A stretch of 64,000 nucleotides of DNA from Desulforhopalus sp. (GTDB lineage Bacteria; Desulfobacterota; Desulfobulbia; Desulfobulbales; Desulfocapsaceae), in the NCBI GenBank assembly GCA_030247675.1, contig JAOTRX010000005.1, positions 124,001-188,000 on the forward strand, given 5' to 3'. The position numbers and the translations under genes were made by a program. Numbering within the stretch: the stretch's first letter is position 1; each line of letters begins with the position of its first letter. Below the pieces are notes generated by a model. It worked only from the letters and a program-made list of their open reading frames with translations, did not search any database and had not been told where the DNA came from. Shown here one piece after another: positions 36,647-45,465 of the stretch.

Positions 36647-37696
36647 ATGGAAACCTGGCAACTCATACTGCAAAACAGTATTACCACACTTGATGGATTA
36701 ATGAGTCAATTGGAGTGCGATGATCGCGCGCTCGGGAAAGTAATAGCAGACTTTCCCATGAGAATAAATCCATATTTTGCAAAATTGATACAATCCCCTG
36801 GTGACCCAATCTGGAAGCAGGCGGTTCCCGACATCGCCGAGCTCGACGATAAGGTCTGTATGGCCGATCCACTCGGAGAAGATGCCCTCAGTCCTGTCAC
36901 CAACCTTGTGCATAAGTATCCCGACAGGGTGCTGTTTTTGGTATCCAACCAATGCGCTATGTACTGCAGATTTTGCACAAGAAAGCGAATGGTCGGTTCG
37001 GCGAGAATGCGCATCACCCCTGCCACTCTTGCCGCCGGTTATGACTATCTTCGAAATCATCCAGAGGTCCGAGAAGTCCTTTTGTCCGGTGGCGACCCGC
37101 TGTTGTTACCTGATGAAGAAATTGCCGACATCCTCGGCAATCTGCGAGCAATCCCCTCCATAGAGGTAATCCGCATCGGCACCCGTGTCCCTTCAGTACT
37201 GCCCATGCGCATTACTCCAGGGCTTGTCGACATCCTGAAGAGGCATCACCCGCTGTATATTAACACCCACTTCAATCACCCACTGGAAATTACAAAGGAA
37301 TCATCTCTTGCTTGCACTATGCTGGCCGACGCGGGAATTCCCCTCGGCTGCCAGACCGTCCTGTTGAAAGGGGTGAATGACAATGCTGAAACCATCAAAC
37401 AGCTGTTGCTTTGCCTCCTTCGTATCAGGGTAAAGCCCTACTATTTATTTCAGGCCGATCTCACCCGCGGAACCAATCATTTCCGTACTTCCACCGAAAC
37501 CGGAATTGCTATCATGCGGCAGTTATACGGCCATATCTCCGGCATGGCCGTTCCGACTTTTGCACTCGATGCCCCGGGCGGGAAAGGCAAGATTCCTCTC
37601 ACTCCGCAATATATCATGCTCAAGGGTAAGGACCTTGTTTTCCATAATTATCAAGGCGATGTCTGTACCTACCCTGAGGCCGGTGAAGGGTTCTAA
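36647..37696 (+). CDS. KamA-family radical SAM aminomutase (short, EpmB-like length)
   Basis: Radical SAM/PLP enzyme of the lysine 2,3-aminomutase family. The cluster cysteines are Cys103, Cys107 and Cys110 (CAMYCRFC); the SGGDPL motif follows; the PLP lysine aligns at Lys315 in DAPGGKGKIPL. The 349 residues are near EpmB (about 342), which makes beta-lysine on elongation factor P in place, and shorter than catabolic KamA (about 416) with its zinc-binding tail. No efp or epmA is nearby, and beta-lysine osmolyte genes are also absent, so the substrate remains open. Confidence 0.8.
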   Translation: METWQLILQNSITTLDGLMSQLECDDRALGKVIADFPMRINPYFAKLIQSPGDPIWKQAVPDIAELDDKVCMADPLGEDALSPVTNLVHKYPDRVLFLVSNQCAMYCRFCTRKRMVGSARMRITPATLAAGYDYLRNHPEVREVLLSGGDPLLLPDEEIADILGNLRAIPSIEVIRIGTRVPSVLPMRITPGLVDILKRHHPLYINTHFNHPLEITKESSLACTMLADAGIPLGCQTVLLKGVNDNAETIKQLLLCLLRIRVKPYYLFQADLTRGTNHFRTSTETGIAIMRQLYGHISGMAVPTFALDAPGGKGKIPLTPQYIMLKGKDLVFHNYQGDVCTYPEAGEGF

Positions 37697-37793
37697 GATG
37701 CACTCCTTCGACCAATATCTGCTTTTGTCAGATTGCTGACAGACAATCGAGTGTAAACCCATTACCACCGAATGATCTGCTCATAAGCAGGGA

Positions 37794-38009
37794 TCAGAGC
37801 AATTGGAACCCCGGTGTACGGCCGGCAATCCGTCGGCTAATCGTTATAATCGCCAATACCCCTCGGCTTTCGGTGCTGATTGGTTTTTCAGATGCCAGAG
37901 GAAAAAGCTTGCCTGTATCGCGAATGGTATAATTGCCGGTTTTACCATCAACAATCACCTCAAACACCTCGTCAAGCAGGAAATTCAATGGGAACTGGCG
38001 TCCCTTCAT
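37794..38009 (-). CDS. Small unknown protein at the end of the nqr operon
   Basis: 71 codons, ATG at 38007-38009, four bases after the stop of the nqrM-like gene. The product is predicted mostly beta-strand (EVFEVIVDGKTGNYTIRDTG) with no cysteine pair and no membrane helix. I do not recognise a family. Tight spacing to the upstream gene argues for co-expression with the Nqr genes. The ribosome site is weak, so a chance frame is possible. Confidence 0.45.
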   Translation of the reverse strand: MKGRQFPLNFLLDEVFEVIVDGKTGNYTIRDTGKLFPLASEKPISTESRGVLAIITISRRIAGRTPGFQLL

Positions 38010-38013
38010 GACC

Positions 38014-38253
38014 TTATGACCTTTTGTGGGAATCCTGGAAGAATTGATGGTCGGTGGCAGTGTGTAAAGGGGGGCGGTTTGAAAATTGGAGCGTATCGCT
38101 GCATGAACTGCACATTGCGCCGCCAGTTTTGTGGCACATTCCAGTTAATCCATGGCTGGTTCGGTTTTGCCGACGCTTGCAGTAACTGAGGGAAAATAGC
38201 GCCACAAGCAACAATCCGAAGCTGATGATCAAGGTAAGAATAAAAGTAGCCAT
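38014..38253 (-). CDS. nqrM: Probable Nqr maturation protein NqrM (DUF539)
   Basis: 79 codons starting at the ATG 38251-38253, which lies 25 bases past the nqrF stop. One N-terminal membrane helix (about residues 3-22) is followed by cysteines 25, 40, 48 and 51 in the pattern C...GLTGMC...GGAMCSSC. NqrM, a one-helix protein with four conserved cysteines encoded next to nqrF, is needed to load iron into the Cys4 centre of NqrD/NqrE. Position, topology and cysteine content fit; the exact motif differs from the common SCGGL form, so the call is probable, not certain. The region between it and nqrF holds a perfect palindrome. Confidence 0.6.
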   Translation of the reverse strand: MATFILTLIISFGLLLVALFSLSYCKRRQNRTSHGLTGMCHKTGGAMCSSCSDTLQFSNRPPLHTATDHQFFQDSHKRS

Positions 38254-38255
38254 AA

Positions 38256-38271
38256 AATGCTTATAAGCATT
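38256..38271. other. 16-bp palindrome between nqrF and nqrM
   Basis: AATGCTTATAAGCATT is fully self-complementary and sits in the 25 bases separating nqrF from the nqrM-like gene. It could form an mRNA stem that protects the nqrA-F transcript or masks the nqrM ribosome site. Confidence 0.4.
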
Positions 38272-38278
38272 AAAGAGT

Positions 38279-39499
38279 CTAACCGCCAAAGTTGTCGTAA
38301 TGGATGTTGGTCTTTTCCACTCCGAGGCCCTCAAGCATGGTAAAGATTGCCTTGTTCATCATGGGTGGCCCGCACAGGTAATAGTTGATATCCTCCGGCG
38401 CCGGGTGGTCTTTCAAGTATTGGTCGAGGAGAACCAGGTGGATAAAACCGGTTGACCCAGTCCAGTTGTCTTCTGGCAAGGGGTTTGACAGGGACAAATG
38501 AAACGAGAAATTGCTGAATTTTCTTTCAAGTTCCTGAAACTCTTCGGTATAGAAAACCTCTTTGAGGCTCCGGCCACCGTACCAGAAGGACACCTTCCGT
38601 TTAGTGTTTTTATCCTTAAAGAGATCAAAGACATGACTTCGCAGGGGAGCCATACCGGCGCCACCACCGATCAGGATAACCTCAGAGTCGCTGTCGTCCA
38701 TAAAAAACTCACCAAAAGGACCGGAGATAGTCACCTCATCGCCGGCCTTAAGATTAAAGACATAGGAAGAAGCTTTGCCTGGAGGCAGTGTATCCTGGCC
38801 CGGAGGTGGGCTGGCGATTCGCACATTGAGCTTGATTATGCCTTTTTCACCCGGATAATTGGCCATCGAATACGCCCTGGTGACCGGCGTGTAAACATGG
38901 GATTTGTACTGAAACATCTTGAACTTGGTCCAATCGGCGAGGAATCGGTCATCGATTTCAAAGCTCTGGTATTCGAGAGAATGGGGCGGAACCTCAATCT
39001 GAATATACCCGCCGGCCTTAAAGTCGACGCCATCGCCCTCCGGCAAGCCGATTACCAACTCTTTTATGAAGGTCGCAACGTTGTTATTGGAGAGCACCTT
39101 GCAATGCCATTTCCTTGCCTCCAGTGCCTCAGTCGGCACCTTGATCTTCAAATCCCTTTTAATCGCCACCTGACAGGACAGGCGCATGCCAAGCTTGGCA
39201 TCGCGGTTATTGATCTGCGATTTTTCCGTGGGCAGGATGCTGCCGCCACCCTCTTCAACGATGCACCGACATTGGCCACAACTGCCCCCGCCACCACAGG
39301 CCGACGATAAGATGACCCCCTGGTCGGAGAGAGTGGTTAACAGCTTGCCTCCCGGTTTGACCTGGAATTTCTTGCTGTCATTAACCTCAATGGTAACCTC
39401 ACCCTCCGGCAACAAGGTTTTCTTGGAAATAACAATAAGGGTCACCAGAATCATCTGAATGGCGAGAAAGCAAAGCACTCCGTAAAGTATTTCTATCAT
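38279..39499 (-). CDS. nqrF: Na+-NQR subunit F, NADH dehydrogenase
   Basis: Electron entry subunit: takes hydride from NADH on FAD and passes electrons to a [2Fe-2S] centre. An N-terminal membrane helix (about 5-26) anchors it. The ferredoxin domain shows [14 protein letters not shown] (about residues 70-83) plus a later Cys in RLSCQV. The FAD-binding RAYSMANYP and the NADH-binding [13 protein letters not shown] follow, and YLCGPPMM lies near the end. The 406 residues are typical. It is the last of the six core subunits in this operon. Confidence 0.96.
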   Translation of the reverse strand: MIEILYGVLCFLAIQMILVTLIVISKKTLLPEGEVTIEVNDSKKFQVKPGGKLLTTLSDQGVILSSACGGGGSCGQCRCIVEEGGGSILPTEKSQINNRDAKLGMRLSCQVAIKRDLKIKVPTEALEARKWHCKVLSNNNVATFIKELVIGLPEGDGVDFKAGGYIQIEVPPHSLEYQSFEIDDRFLADWTKFKMFQYKSHVYTPVTRAYSMANYPGEKGIIKLNVRIASPPPGQDTLPPGKASSYVFNLKAGDEVTISGPFGEFFMDDSDSEVILIGGGAGMAPLRSHVFDLFKDKNTKRKVSFWYGGRSLKEVFYTEEFQELERKFSNFSFHLSLSNPLPEDNWTGSTGFIHLVLLDQYLKDHPAPEDINYYLCGPPMMNKAIFTMLEGLGVEKTNIHYDNFGG

Positions 39500-39552
39500 T
39501 GCACCAATCCCTCAAGCACTTGCCTTTACGAGTATTTCTCCGTGAGAAATCA

Positions 39553-40161
39553 TCACATCTCAAATCCGGCCAGGCCCATAAAGGCCATGGCAATCAAGCC
39601 GACTGTTACAAAGGTGAGCCCGAGTCCACGTAAACCTACCGGTGGATCGGCGTATTCAAGCCGTTCTCTGATCCCGGCCAAAACGACCACTGCCAGGAAA
39701 AATCCGGCACCGGAGCCGAAACCGTAGGCAATACTTTCGCCGAAGGTATAATCCCTTTCGACCATAAAAAGGGTGCCGGCAAAGATGGCGCAATTGACCG
39801 TCAACAGGGGCAAAAAAATACCCAAAGTGTTGTAGAGGGCCGGGAGAAAGCGGTCTATGACCATCTCAAGGATCTGCACCACCGCGGCGATGATAGCAAT
39901 ATAGGTCAGCAATCCGAGGAAACTGAGATCAAGCTCCGGTTGCCCGGCCCAGGCCAAAGCCCCCGGCTTTAACAAATAGGTGTAGATCAGATTATTGATC
40001 GGCACAGTAATCACCTGGATAAACAGCACCGCCGCGCCGAGACCAACGGCCGCCTTCACCTGCTTGGAGATGGCGATAAAAGTACACATACCAAGAAAAA
40101 AGCTGAGCGGCAGATTCTCAAGAAAAATGGAGCGGATAACAATATTAAAATAGTGGTCCAT
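39553..40161 (-). CDS. nqrE: Na+-NQR subunit E
   Basis: Six-helix membrane subunit of 202 residues that pairs with NqrD and shares an iron centre between membrane cysteines. The start ATG at 40159-40161 overlaps the nqrD stop by one base (TAATG) and yields [16 protein letters not shown], the family's N-terminus; a longer frame upstream is rejected. [13 protein letters not shown] early and [11 protein letters not shown] later hold the two cysteines that bind the iron. Confidence 0.96.
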   Translation of the reverse strand: MDHYFNIVIRSIFLENLPLSFFLGMCTFIAISKQVKAAVGLGAAVLFIQVITVPINNLIYTYLLKPGALAWAGQPELDLSFLGLLTYIAIIAAVVQILEMVIDRFLPALYNTLGIFLPLLTVNCAIFAGTLFMVERDYTFGESIAYGFGSGAGFFLAVVVLAGIRERLEYADPPVGLRGLGLTFVTVGLIAMAFMGLAGFEM

Positions 40162-40784
40162 TATTCCTTCTCCTGCTGGCTGGGATCGATGCTGCGCAAT
40201 CCCCAGATGATCAAGGCGATGAGAAAAAAGCCACATACCGGCAGAACCAGTATACCGTTGCGCAGATACCAGCCGCCGTTGGTGGTCAGCGGCAGAATCT
40301 CAATACCGAACAAGCTGCCGGAGCCGAACAACTCCCGGACGAAAGCCACCGACATAAGAATGAAACCATACCCGAGACCATTGGCGATACCATCGATAAA
40401 ACTTGGCAGCGGCGGATTGGACATGGCAAAACCTTCGGCCCGGCCCAAGAGGATACAGTTGGTGATAATCAGCCCGACATAGATCGAAAGCTGTTTGGAG
40501 AGGCTGAAATAATAGGCCTTGAGAAGCTGATCAACAAGGATGACCAAGGTGGCGGCAACGATAATCTGCAGACCGATCCGCACACTGCTTGGGATCTGGT
40601 GGCGAACGAGACTGATGGTCATGCTGGAAAAGGCGGTTACCAGCCCAACACAGATCGACATTACCAGGGCGGTGGTCATCTGGCCGGTTACCGCCAGCGA
40701 AGAGCAGATACCGAGGACCAGCAAAGCGATGGGGTTGCGTTTGAAGACGGAGTTGGTTAGCAGTTTAAGATTGCTTTCAGCCAT
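40161..40784 (-). CDS. nqrD: Na+-NQR subunit D
   Basis: Six-helix membrane subunit of 207 residues, homologous to NqrE in inverted topology. [14 protein letters not shown] and [22 protein letters not shown] segments (shown in part) carry the membrane cysteines of the shared iron centre. AAGAAG lies before the ATG. It is separated by 69 bases from nqrC, the widest gap within the operon core. Confidence 0.95.
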   Translation of the reverse strand: MAESNLKLLTNSVFKRNPIALLVLGICSSLAVTGQMTTALVMSICVGLVTAFSSMTISLVRHQIPSSVRIGLQIIVAATLVILVDQLLKAYYFSLSKQLSIYVGLIITNCILLGRAEGFAMSNPPLPSFIDGIANGLGYGFILMSVAFVRELFGSGSLFGIEILPLTTNGGWYLRNGILVLPVCGFFLIALIIWGLRSIDPSQQEKE

Positions 40785-40853
40785 GGATTTCTTCTTAGGT
40801 TGAATTTAGGTTAGAGTATTTGTTTGACACCTTTTTTCATGCCTTGGTATACC

Positions 40854-41648
40854 TTAGCCTCTTCCTGAGTTTGCGGATCCAACAATCTTCTGCTGGCTGA
40901 AAAAGGGTTTGAAGCCATGCTCACCAAACCAGAATTCCATAAGGTTGTTGACGCCTTTGGTGGTGAGTGTTGCACCTGACAGGCCGTCGATCTGAAAGTG
41001 CTTTGCCGGCTCCTCGGTTGCTGCCTTGCCTTTGACGACGTTGAGGCTGATTCTACCGCCATCATCGTATACCTTTTTGCCCCGCCAACCGTCTTGCCAC
41101 CTACTGTTTTCTACCTCGCCGCCAAGACCGGGGGTCTCTCCGTGTTCATAAAAAGAGATGCCGCGAATGGTCGTCAGATCGCCGTCCAGGGCAACATAGG
41201 CAAACATCGTCGACCAGAGACCCTTGCCGCGCACCGGCAGGATAAACTGTTGCACTTTTGTGCCGTCTTTAACGAGGTACACCAGGGAATACTTTTCCAG
41301 GCGGCGCAGCCTGGCCCGGTCTTCAGCGCTGCTCAGCTGGCGGCCGGTGTCATCGGACAAGGCCGCCTTCAATTGCTTGTAGGTTTCCGGCCGGATCGTA
41401 TCATCCGCTACGAAATTACCGGTGGCAAGTTCGACGACTCTCGTCTCGATCGGCGCGAACATCTCCTCTATGGTCCGGTTTTTATCATAGAGGCCTGCGG
41501 CGTAGAGAATATGTTTCTTACGGTCGAGATCGCGATTGGCGTCCTGCTGCGGTCGCAAGCCAACCGCCGCAACGGCTACCAGAGCCGAACAGATAAAGGC
41601 GAGAATGAGCACGGTATAAAAGGGTTTGGCAATGGATTCTTCAGCCAT
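40854..41648 (-). CDS. nqrC: Na+-NQR subunit C, covalent flavoprotein
   Basis: Periplasmic flavin subunit anchored by one N-terminal helix (about 10-30). FMN is attached by a phosphoester to the Thr of S-G-A-T, here Thr227 in LSGATLTTKG. The 264 residues match the family. The final residues (KIVGSANSGRG) look unlike a conserved end; another frame stays open to 40811 with EEAKVYQGMKKGVK, so a late frameshift is conceivable. The start overlaps the nqrB stop by eight bases. Confidence 0.94.
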   Translation of the reverse strand: MAEESIAKPFYTVLILAFICSALVAVAAVGLRPQQDANRDLDRKKHILYAAGLYDKNRTIEEMFAPIETRVVELATGNFVADDTIRPETYKQLKAALSDDTGRQLSSAEDRARLRRLEKYSLVYLVKDGTKVQQFILPVRGKGLWSTMFAYVALDGDLTTIRGISFYEHGETPGLGGEVENSRWQDGWRGKKVYDDGGRISLNVVKGKAATEEPAKHFQIDGLSGATLTTKGVNNLMEFWFGEHGFKPFFSQQKIVGSANSGRG

Positions 41649-42855
41649 GGCGTACCCTCCTTCGTTTTATATTGGCCTGGATAACAAAATAGTCAAACAG
41701 TGGAGCAAAAACATTACCCAAGAGAATGGCCAGCATGATCCCTTCCGGATAGGCCGGATTGGCGACCCGTATCATGATCGCCAGCACCCCGATCAACAGG
41801 CCGTACAGCCACTGGCCGACCGGTGTGTGGGCTGCCGACACCGGATCGGTGGCCATAAACACCAGGCCGAAGGCAAACCCACCGACCACCAGATGCCAAT
41901 GCGGCGGAATCCCGTACAAAGGATTGACGCTGCTCCCTTGAATGTAAAAATAACAGGCAGAAAGTAAAGCGCCGATAAGGGTCGAGGCCATGACCCGCCA
42001 GGGGGCGATGCCGGTAATCAGCAGGATGAAGGCCCCAATGAGGCAGGCCAAGGTCGAGGTCTCGCCCATAGAGCCGGGTATGGTGCCGAGAAAAGACTGC
42101 AGCCAGGTAACATTCAGCCCGTCAAGGGTATGACCGGGTTGGGCGGCGGCAAACTGACCAAGGGCGGTGGCACCGGAGACTCCGTCAACCGCCGTCCACA
42201 CCGAATCGCCGGTCATCTGCGCCGGGTAGGCAAAGTAGATGAAGGCCCGCGAGGCGAGGGCCGGATTCATGAAATTGCGGCCTACCCCGCCAAAGACTTC
42301 TTTCGCGAATACCAAGCCAAAACTGATGCCGATGGCCACCTGCCAGAGAGGAATGGTCGGCGGCAGGGTCAGCGAGAAAAGCAGGCCGGTGACGAGAAAG
42401 GCCTCGGAAAACTCGTGGCCGCGAAGCATATTGAAGAGGCCTTCCCAGATCGAGCCGACAACCATGGTGACAATATAGATCGGCAAAAAATAGAGACTGC
42501 CGTGCAGACAGTTAGAAAGCAGGCTTTGCGGGTCGCAGCCGACCAGGGCCATGATTTCCCCCCGCCAGCCGTCCGGCCCGGACAGGCCCATGGCAGCGAT
42601 AACCGAATTCGCCTGATAACCGGTATTCCAGACCGCCATAAAGACGCAGGGCAAAAGGGCAATCAGGACGGTGGTCATTATCCGCTTCAGATCGATGGAA
42701 TCGCGAACATGCGGGGCGGCCTTGGTGGTCAGGCTAGAACCGAAAAGAAAGGAGTCAAAGGCCTCAAAGAGCGGATACCAACGCGCAAAGCGGCTGCCCG
42801 GGGCAAAGTGCCGGCCTGCTCGTTCCATTATTTTATTTAACAATTTCATCTGCAA
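41641..42855 (-). CDS. nqrB: Na+-NQR subunit B, covalent flavoprotein
   Basis: Large membrane subunit that binds riboflavin and covalent FMN and takes part in the Na+ path. About ten membrane helices fill the 404 residues. The FMN site S-G-A-T gives Thr230 (GVSGATALG), matching Thr236 of Vibrio. GLVFAKEVFGGVGRNFMNPA and FMATDPVSAAHTPVGQW are conserved in the family. It starts 46 bases after nqrA ends. Confidence 0.96.
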   Translation of the reverse strand: MQMKLLNKIMERAGRHFAPGSRFARWYPLFEAFDSFLFGSSLTTKAAPHVRDSIDLKRIMTTVLIALLPCVFMAVWNTGYQANSVIAAMGLSGPDGWRGEIMALVGCDPQSLLSNCLHGSLYFLPIYIVTMVVGSIWEGLFNMLRGHEFSEAFLVTGLLFSLTLPPTIPLWQVAIGISFGLVFAKEVFGGVGRNFMNPALASRAFIYFAYPAQMTGDSVWTAVDGVSGATALGQFAAAQPGHTLDGLNVTWLQSFLGTIPGSMGETSTLACLIGAFILLITGIAPWRVMASTLIGALLSACYFYIQGSSVNPLYGIPPHWHLVVGGFAFGLVFMATDPVSAAHTPVGQWLYGLLIGVLAIMIRVANPAYPEGIMLAILLGNVFAPLFDYFVIQANIKRRRVRHG

Positions 42856-42900
42856 ACACTCACCCTGGGAAAAGAATTTGGGATATGGATCATGACCATG

Positions 42901-44247
42901 TCAGCCTCCCTGCTCAATCGCGGTAAGCATCTCTCGCAAAAATGGCCCGAATTCATTCTTGCCCGGGCAAACAAAGCCACAGAGGCCAAGATCCTCCTCA
43001 ATGAGTTCCAGGCAGCCGAGGGCCTTGGATTTTTCGGTGTCGCCCTTGGAAATCGATTTAAGAAGCGAGGTGGCAATGATATCCAGGGGCATAACCTGAT
43101 CATAGGTGCCAAGGGGATAAACAGCCCTTCTCCCGCCCCAAAGCGCCGTGCTCATCGGGAAGGTGGTACTTTTGAAAAATGCCGAGGCGAACACCGGTTT
43201 CATGGAAAATCGGCCTTTGCCCGGCAGCAGCCAGTTGAAGAGTGATCTGCCGTTCGAATCGGCAATAATGGAAACCTGATTATGGAAACGCCCCAGGTAG
43301 GCGGCTGTGCCCTTCGACTCACGGCCACAAAGCACGGAACCGGAGATGGTCCGTGATTTTTCAAGCGAGACCTCCCTTTTGCAAAGGTCAGAAAGCGAGG
43401 CGCCCAATCTGGTTTTTACCAAGGCCGGCTGAATAACTCCTGAGCCGGCCAGGGCGACAATCCGCTCGGTGAACAACCGACCGGTATGCAGCAAACCACC
43501 AATGGCAATGACATCCTGATAGCCGATGTGCCAGACGGTCTTGGTGTCGTGAACCGGATCGATAAAGTGGATATGGGTTGAAGGCAGCCCTGCCGGATGG
43601 GGGCCTTCAAAGGACCAGTACTCAAGGCCGTCCACCTGCTCATAAGCCTGCAATGCCGTGGGCCCGGTGCAATAGTGGATGGGGACGGTTAAGAGGCGTC
43701 GCAAAGCTCTCAGGCCCAGCTGATATTCCGCCTGGTATTCCTGAAGAACAACATGCGGCTGGGCTGTGAGCGGCTCGGTGTCGATAGCGGTGATGAAGAG
43801 GGAGGCCGGGTCCGAACCGATGAACGGCGTCTTGCCGTAGGGTCGGGTCCGAAAGGCGGTCCACAATCCAGAGTTAATCAACAATCCTCGAATGACCTCC
43901 GGCTGCAGTTTCTCCGGGGTATCCATCGGTTCGCAGAAGTTCACCCCTTCATCGCCGTCAAGGTCGATGATGACCGACTCAAACTTGCGCTTTTCACCGC
44001 GATTGACAGCCGTCACCACACCACAACCGGGCGAGGTAAAGATCACCCCAGGGTTACGTTTGTCGGTGAAAAGCTGTTGTCCGGTACTAACCCGGTCGCC
44101 CGGCTTGACCAGCATGGTTGGTTTCATGCCGATATAATCGTCGCCGACAAGGGCCACCTGCCGCAGCTCATTGCCTTGCCGGATCTTCTGTTCGGGGGCA
44201 CCGGATATCGGAATGTCCAGCCCCTTTTTCAGCTTCACTGTCTTCAT
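42901..44247 (-). CDS. nqrA: Na+-NQR subunit A
   Basis: Peripheral cytoplasmic subunit, without cofactor, that contacts NqrB and helps form the quinone site. The start ATG at 44245-44247 gives MKTVKLKKGLDIPISGAP, the family's N-terminus, and lies one base after the apbE stop; upstream in-frame codons belong to apbE sequence. The 448 residues are typical. GCGVVTAVNRGEKRKFESV and the late CLELIEEDLGLC segment are characteristic. Confidence 0.95.
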   Translation of the reverse strand: MKTVKLKKGLDIPISGAPEQKIRQGNELRQVALVGDDYIGMKPTMLVKPGDRVSTGQQLFTDKRNPGVIFTSPGCGVVTAVNRGEKRKFESVIIDLDGDEGVNFCEPMDTPEKLQPEVIRGLLINSGLWTAFRTRPYGKTPFIGSDPASLFITAIDTEPLTAQPHVVLQEYQAEYQLGLRALRRLLTVPIHYCTGPTALQAYEQVDGLEYWSFEGPHPAGLPSTHIHFIDPVHDTKTVWHIGYQDVIAIGGLLHTGRLFTERIVALAGSGVIQPALVKTRLGASLSDLCKREVSLEKSRTISGSVLCGRESKGTAAYLGRFHNQVSIIADSNGRSLFNWLLPGKGRFSMKPVFASAFFKSTTFPMSTALWGGRRAVYPLGTYDQVMPLDIIATSLLKSISKGDTEKSKALGCLELIEEDLGLCGFVCPGKNEFGPFLREMLTAIEQGG

Positions 44248-44248
44248 A

Positions 44249-45274
44249 TCAGCTAAAAAACCCTGTCGTATGAGAGATCTGCAGATCCTTGCCAACCATA
44301 TATGCCTCGCAATCGTCCATCGACTCAACAAGGTCCAGGGAATCAGCCCTGCCGAGCACCATCAGCGCTGTTGCCAGCCCGTCGGCAAGAGCTACGGTAG
44401 GGGCGGTAACGGTGCAGCTTGCCAGTTCCGGTGGCGAAAAGCCATTGCGTGGATCGATGATATGGTGGTGCCGCAAGTCAGGGGTAAAGGCCTGGAGATA
44501 GTCGCCGGAGGTGGCAACCGCCTTGTCGCTCACCGCCAGGGTCACCAGCTTGTGTTCCTGTTGCGGCCGTGGATTTCTAATGCCGATCCGCCAAGGATTC
44601 TCAGCATCCTTTTGGCCGCTGACCATAAGATCACCGCCCACCTCGACATAGACGTTGTGAAAACCAAGGCCCTTAAGGGCAGCCACACCCCGGTCGACAA
44701 TATAGCCCTTGCCAATACCGTCGAGGCTCACCCCCATCCCGGTATCCAGCAAGCGCAGTCCAGACCCATCCAGGACAAGTCTTTCATAGCCGACGGCCTT
44801 TTGCGCCTGGAGCAAGCGTGTGGAATCTACATGGTCATTATTGCCGCGATTCTCCTCATGCAGGAGCAGCAGCGGCAGCATAGTGACATCGAAGGCGCCG
44901 GAAGTCTTCCGGCTGATATCGCCGGCCATGGCGATCACCTGCAGGAGATCTGTTCCGGGTGTTTCAAGAAAGCCGTTGTGGTTGAGGGCAGCAAGTTCGC
45001 TGGTCGCCATATGCCGACTGAGCTTTGCCTCAAGGCCCTGCATGGTGGCGATTGTCTGTGTTAACGCCTCTTCACAACGATCCCGGTCCAGACCATAAAC
45101 GGTGAGGTTCAGTACCGTACCCATAATCGGCTGGCTTCTTCTTGCCGACTGTAGGCGCTTGCCGGCTCCGAAAAGACCGAGCTGCCAACTGGCGGTTGCC
45201 GCTCCGGCCACGGCGACAATCTGCATAAACCTTCGGCGGCTGAAAACATTCAATGTCCTTGACTGCGTGCCCAT
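44249..45274 (-). CDS. apbE: FAD:protein FMN transferase ApbE
   Basis: Transfers FMN from FAD onto the Thr of S-G-A-T in NqrB and NqrC. The N-terminus has a twin-arginine-like signal, SRRRFMQIVAVAGAA, so it is probably exported by Tat and acts in the periplasm, possibly staying membrane bound. Motifs SGAFDVTMLPL, DGIGKGYIVD, VEVGGDLMVSG and HHIIDPRNG are in order. 341 residues. It is the first gene of the operon rather than the last, as it often is in Vibrio-type loci. A dyad lies 51 bases upstream. Confidence 0.94.
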   Translation of the reverse strand: MGTQSRTLNVFSRRRFMQIVAVAGAATASWQLGLFGAGKRLQSARRSQPIMGTVLNLTVYGLDRDRCEEALTQTIATMQGLEAKLSRHMATSELAALNHNGFLETPGTDLLQVIAMAGDISRKTSGAFDVTMLPLLLLHEENRGNNDHVDSTRLLQAQKAVGYERLVLDGSGLRLLDTGMGVSLDGIGKGYIVDRGVAALKGLGFHNVYVEVGGDLMVSGQKDAENPWRIGIRNPRPQQEHKLVTLAVSDKAVATSGDYLQAFTPDLRHHHIIDPRNGFSPPELASCTVTAPTVALADGLATALMVLGRADSLDLVESMDDCEAYMVGKDLQISHTTGFFS

Positions 45275-45324
45275 TTCTTTATCCTCAATGAAGATTGCAA
45301 ACAGGGAACTGTCCTTAAAGATTG

Positions 45325-45345
45325 GTGTTTAGTTACTATAAACAC
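45325..45345. promoter_or_regulatory. 7-7-7 dyad upstream of apbE-nqr
   Basis: GTGTTTA (45325-45331) and TAAACAC (45339-45345) are perfect inverted copies with a 7-base spacer. It is 51 bases ahead of the apbE start, where a repressor or activator of the Nqr operon would be expected to bind. The binding protein is unknown. Confidence 0.45.
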
Positions 45346-45465
45346 AAACATTAGTTGAAAGAAATGAAAATACCAAGACGAAGAAAAGTGGCCTGCGAGT
45401 TCTGTCTGAACACTGGCGGGAATATAAATGAGGTATCCAACTCCCCCATTATGTCGGGAACAAGC

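Noticed and set aside
37726..37741. TGTCAG/CTGACA hairpin after the KamA-family gene considered as terminator
   Set aside because: Only 6 bp, without a T run on either strand.
37803..38189. Plus-strand frame of 128 codons with several cysteines
   Set aside because: Antisense to the nqrM-like gene and the small gene after it; the minus-strand reading fits the operon.
38498..39310. Plus-strand frame of 270 codons
   Set aside because: Antisense to nqrF, which is complete and well supported.
42130..42840. Long plus-strand frame of 236 codons
   Set aside because: Lies wholly antisense to nqrB, has a charge pattern typical of a mirrored membrane-protein gene, and no ribosome site or family features.
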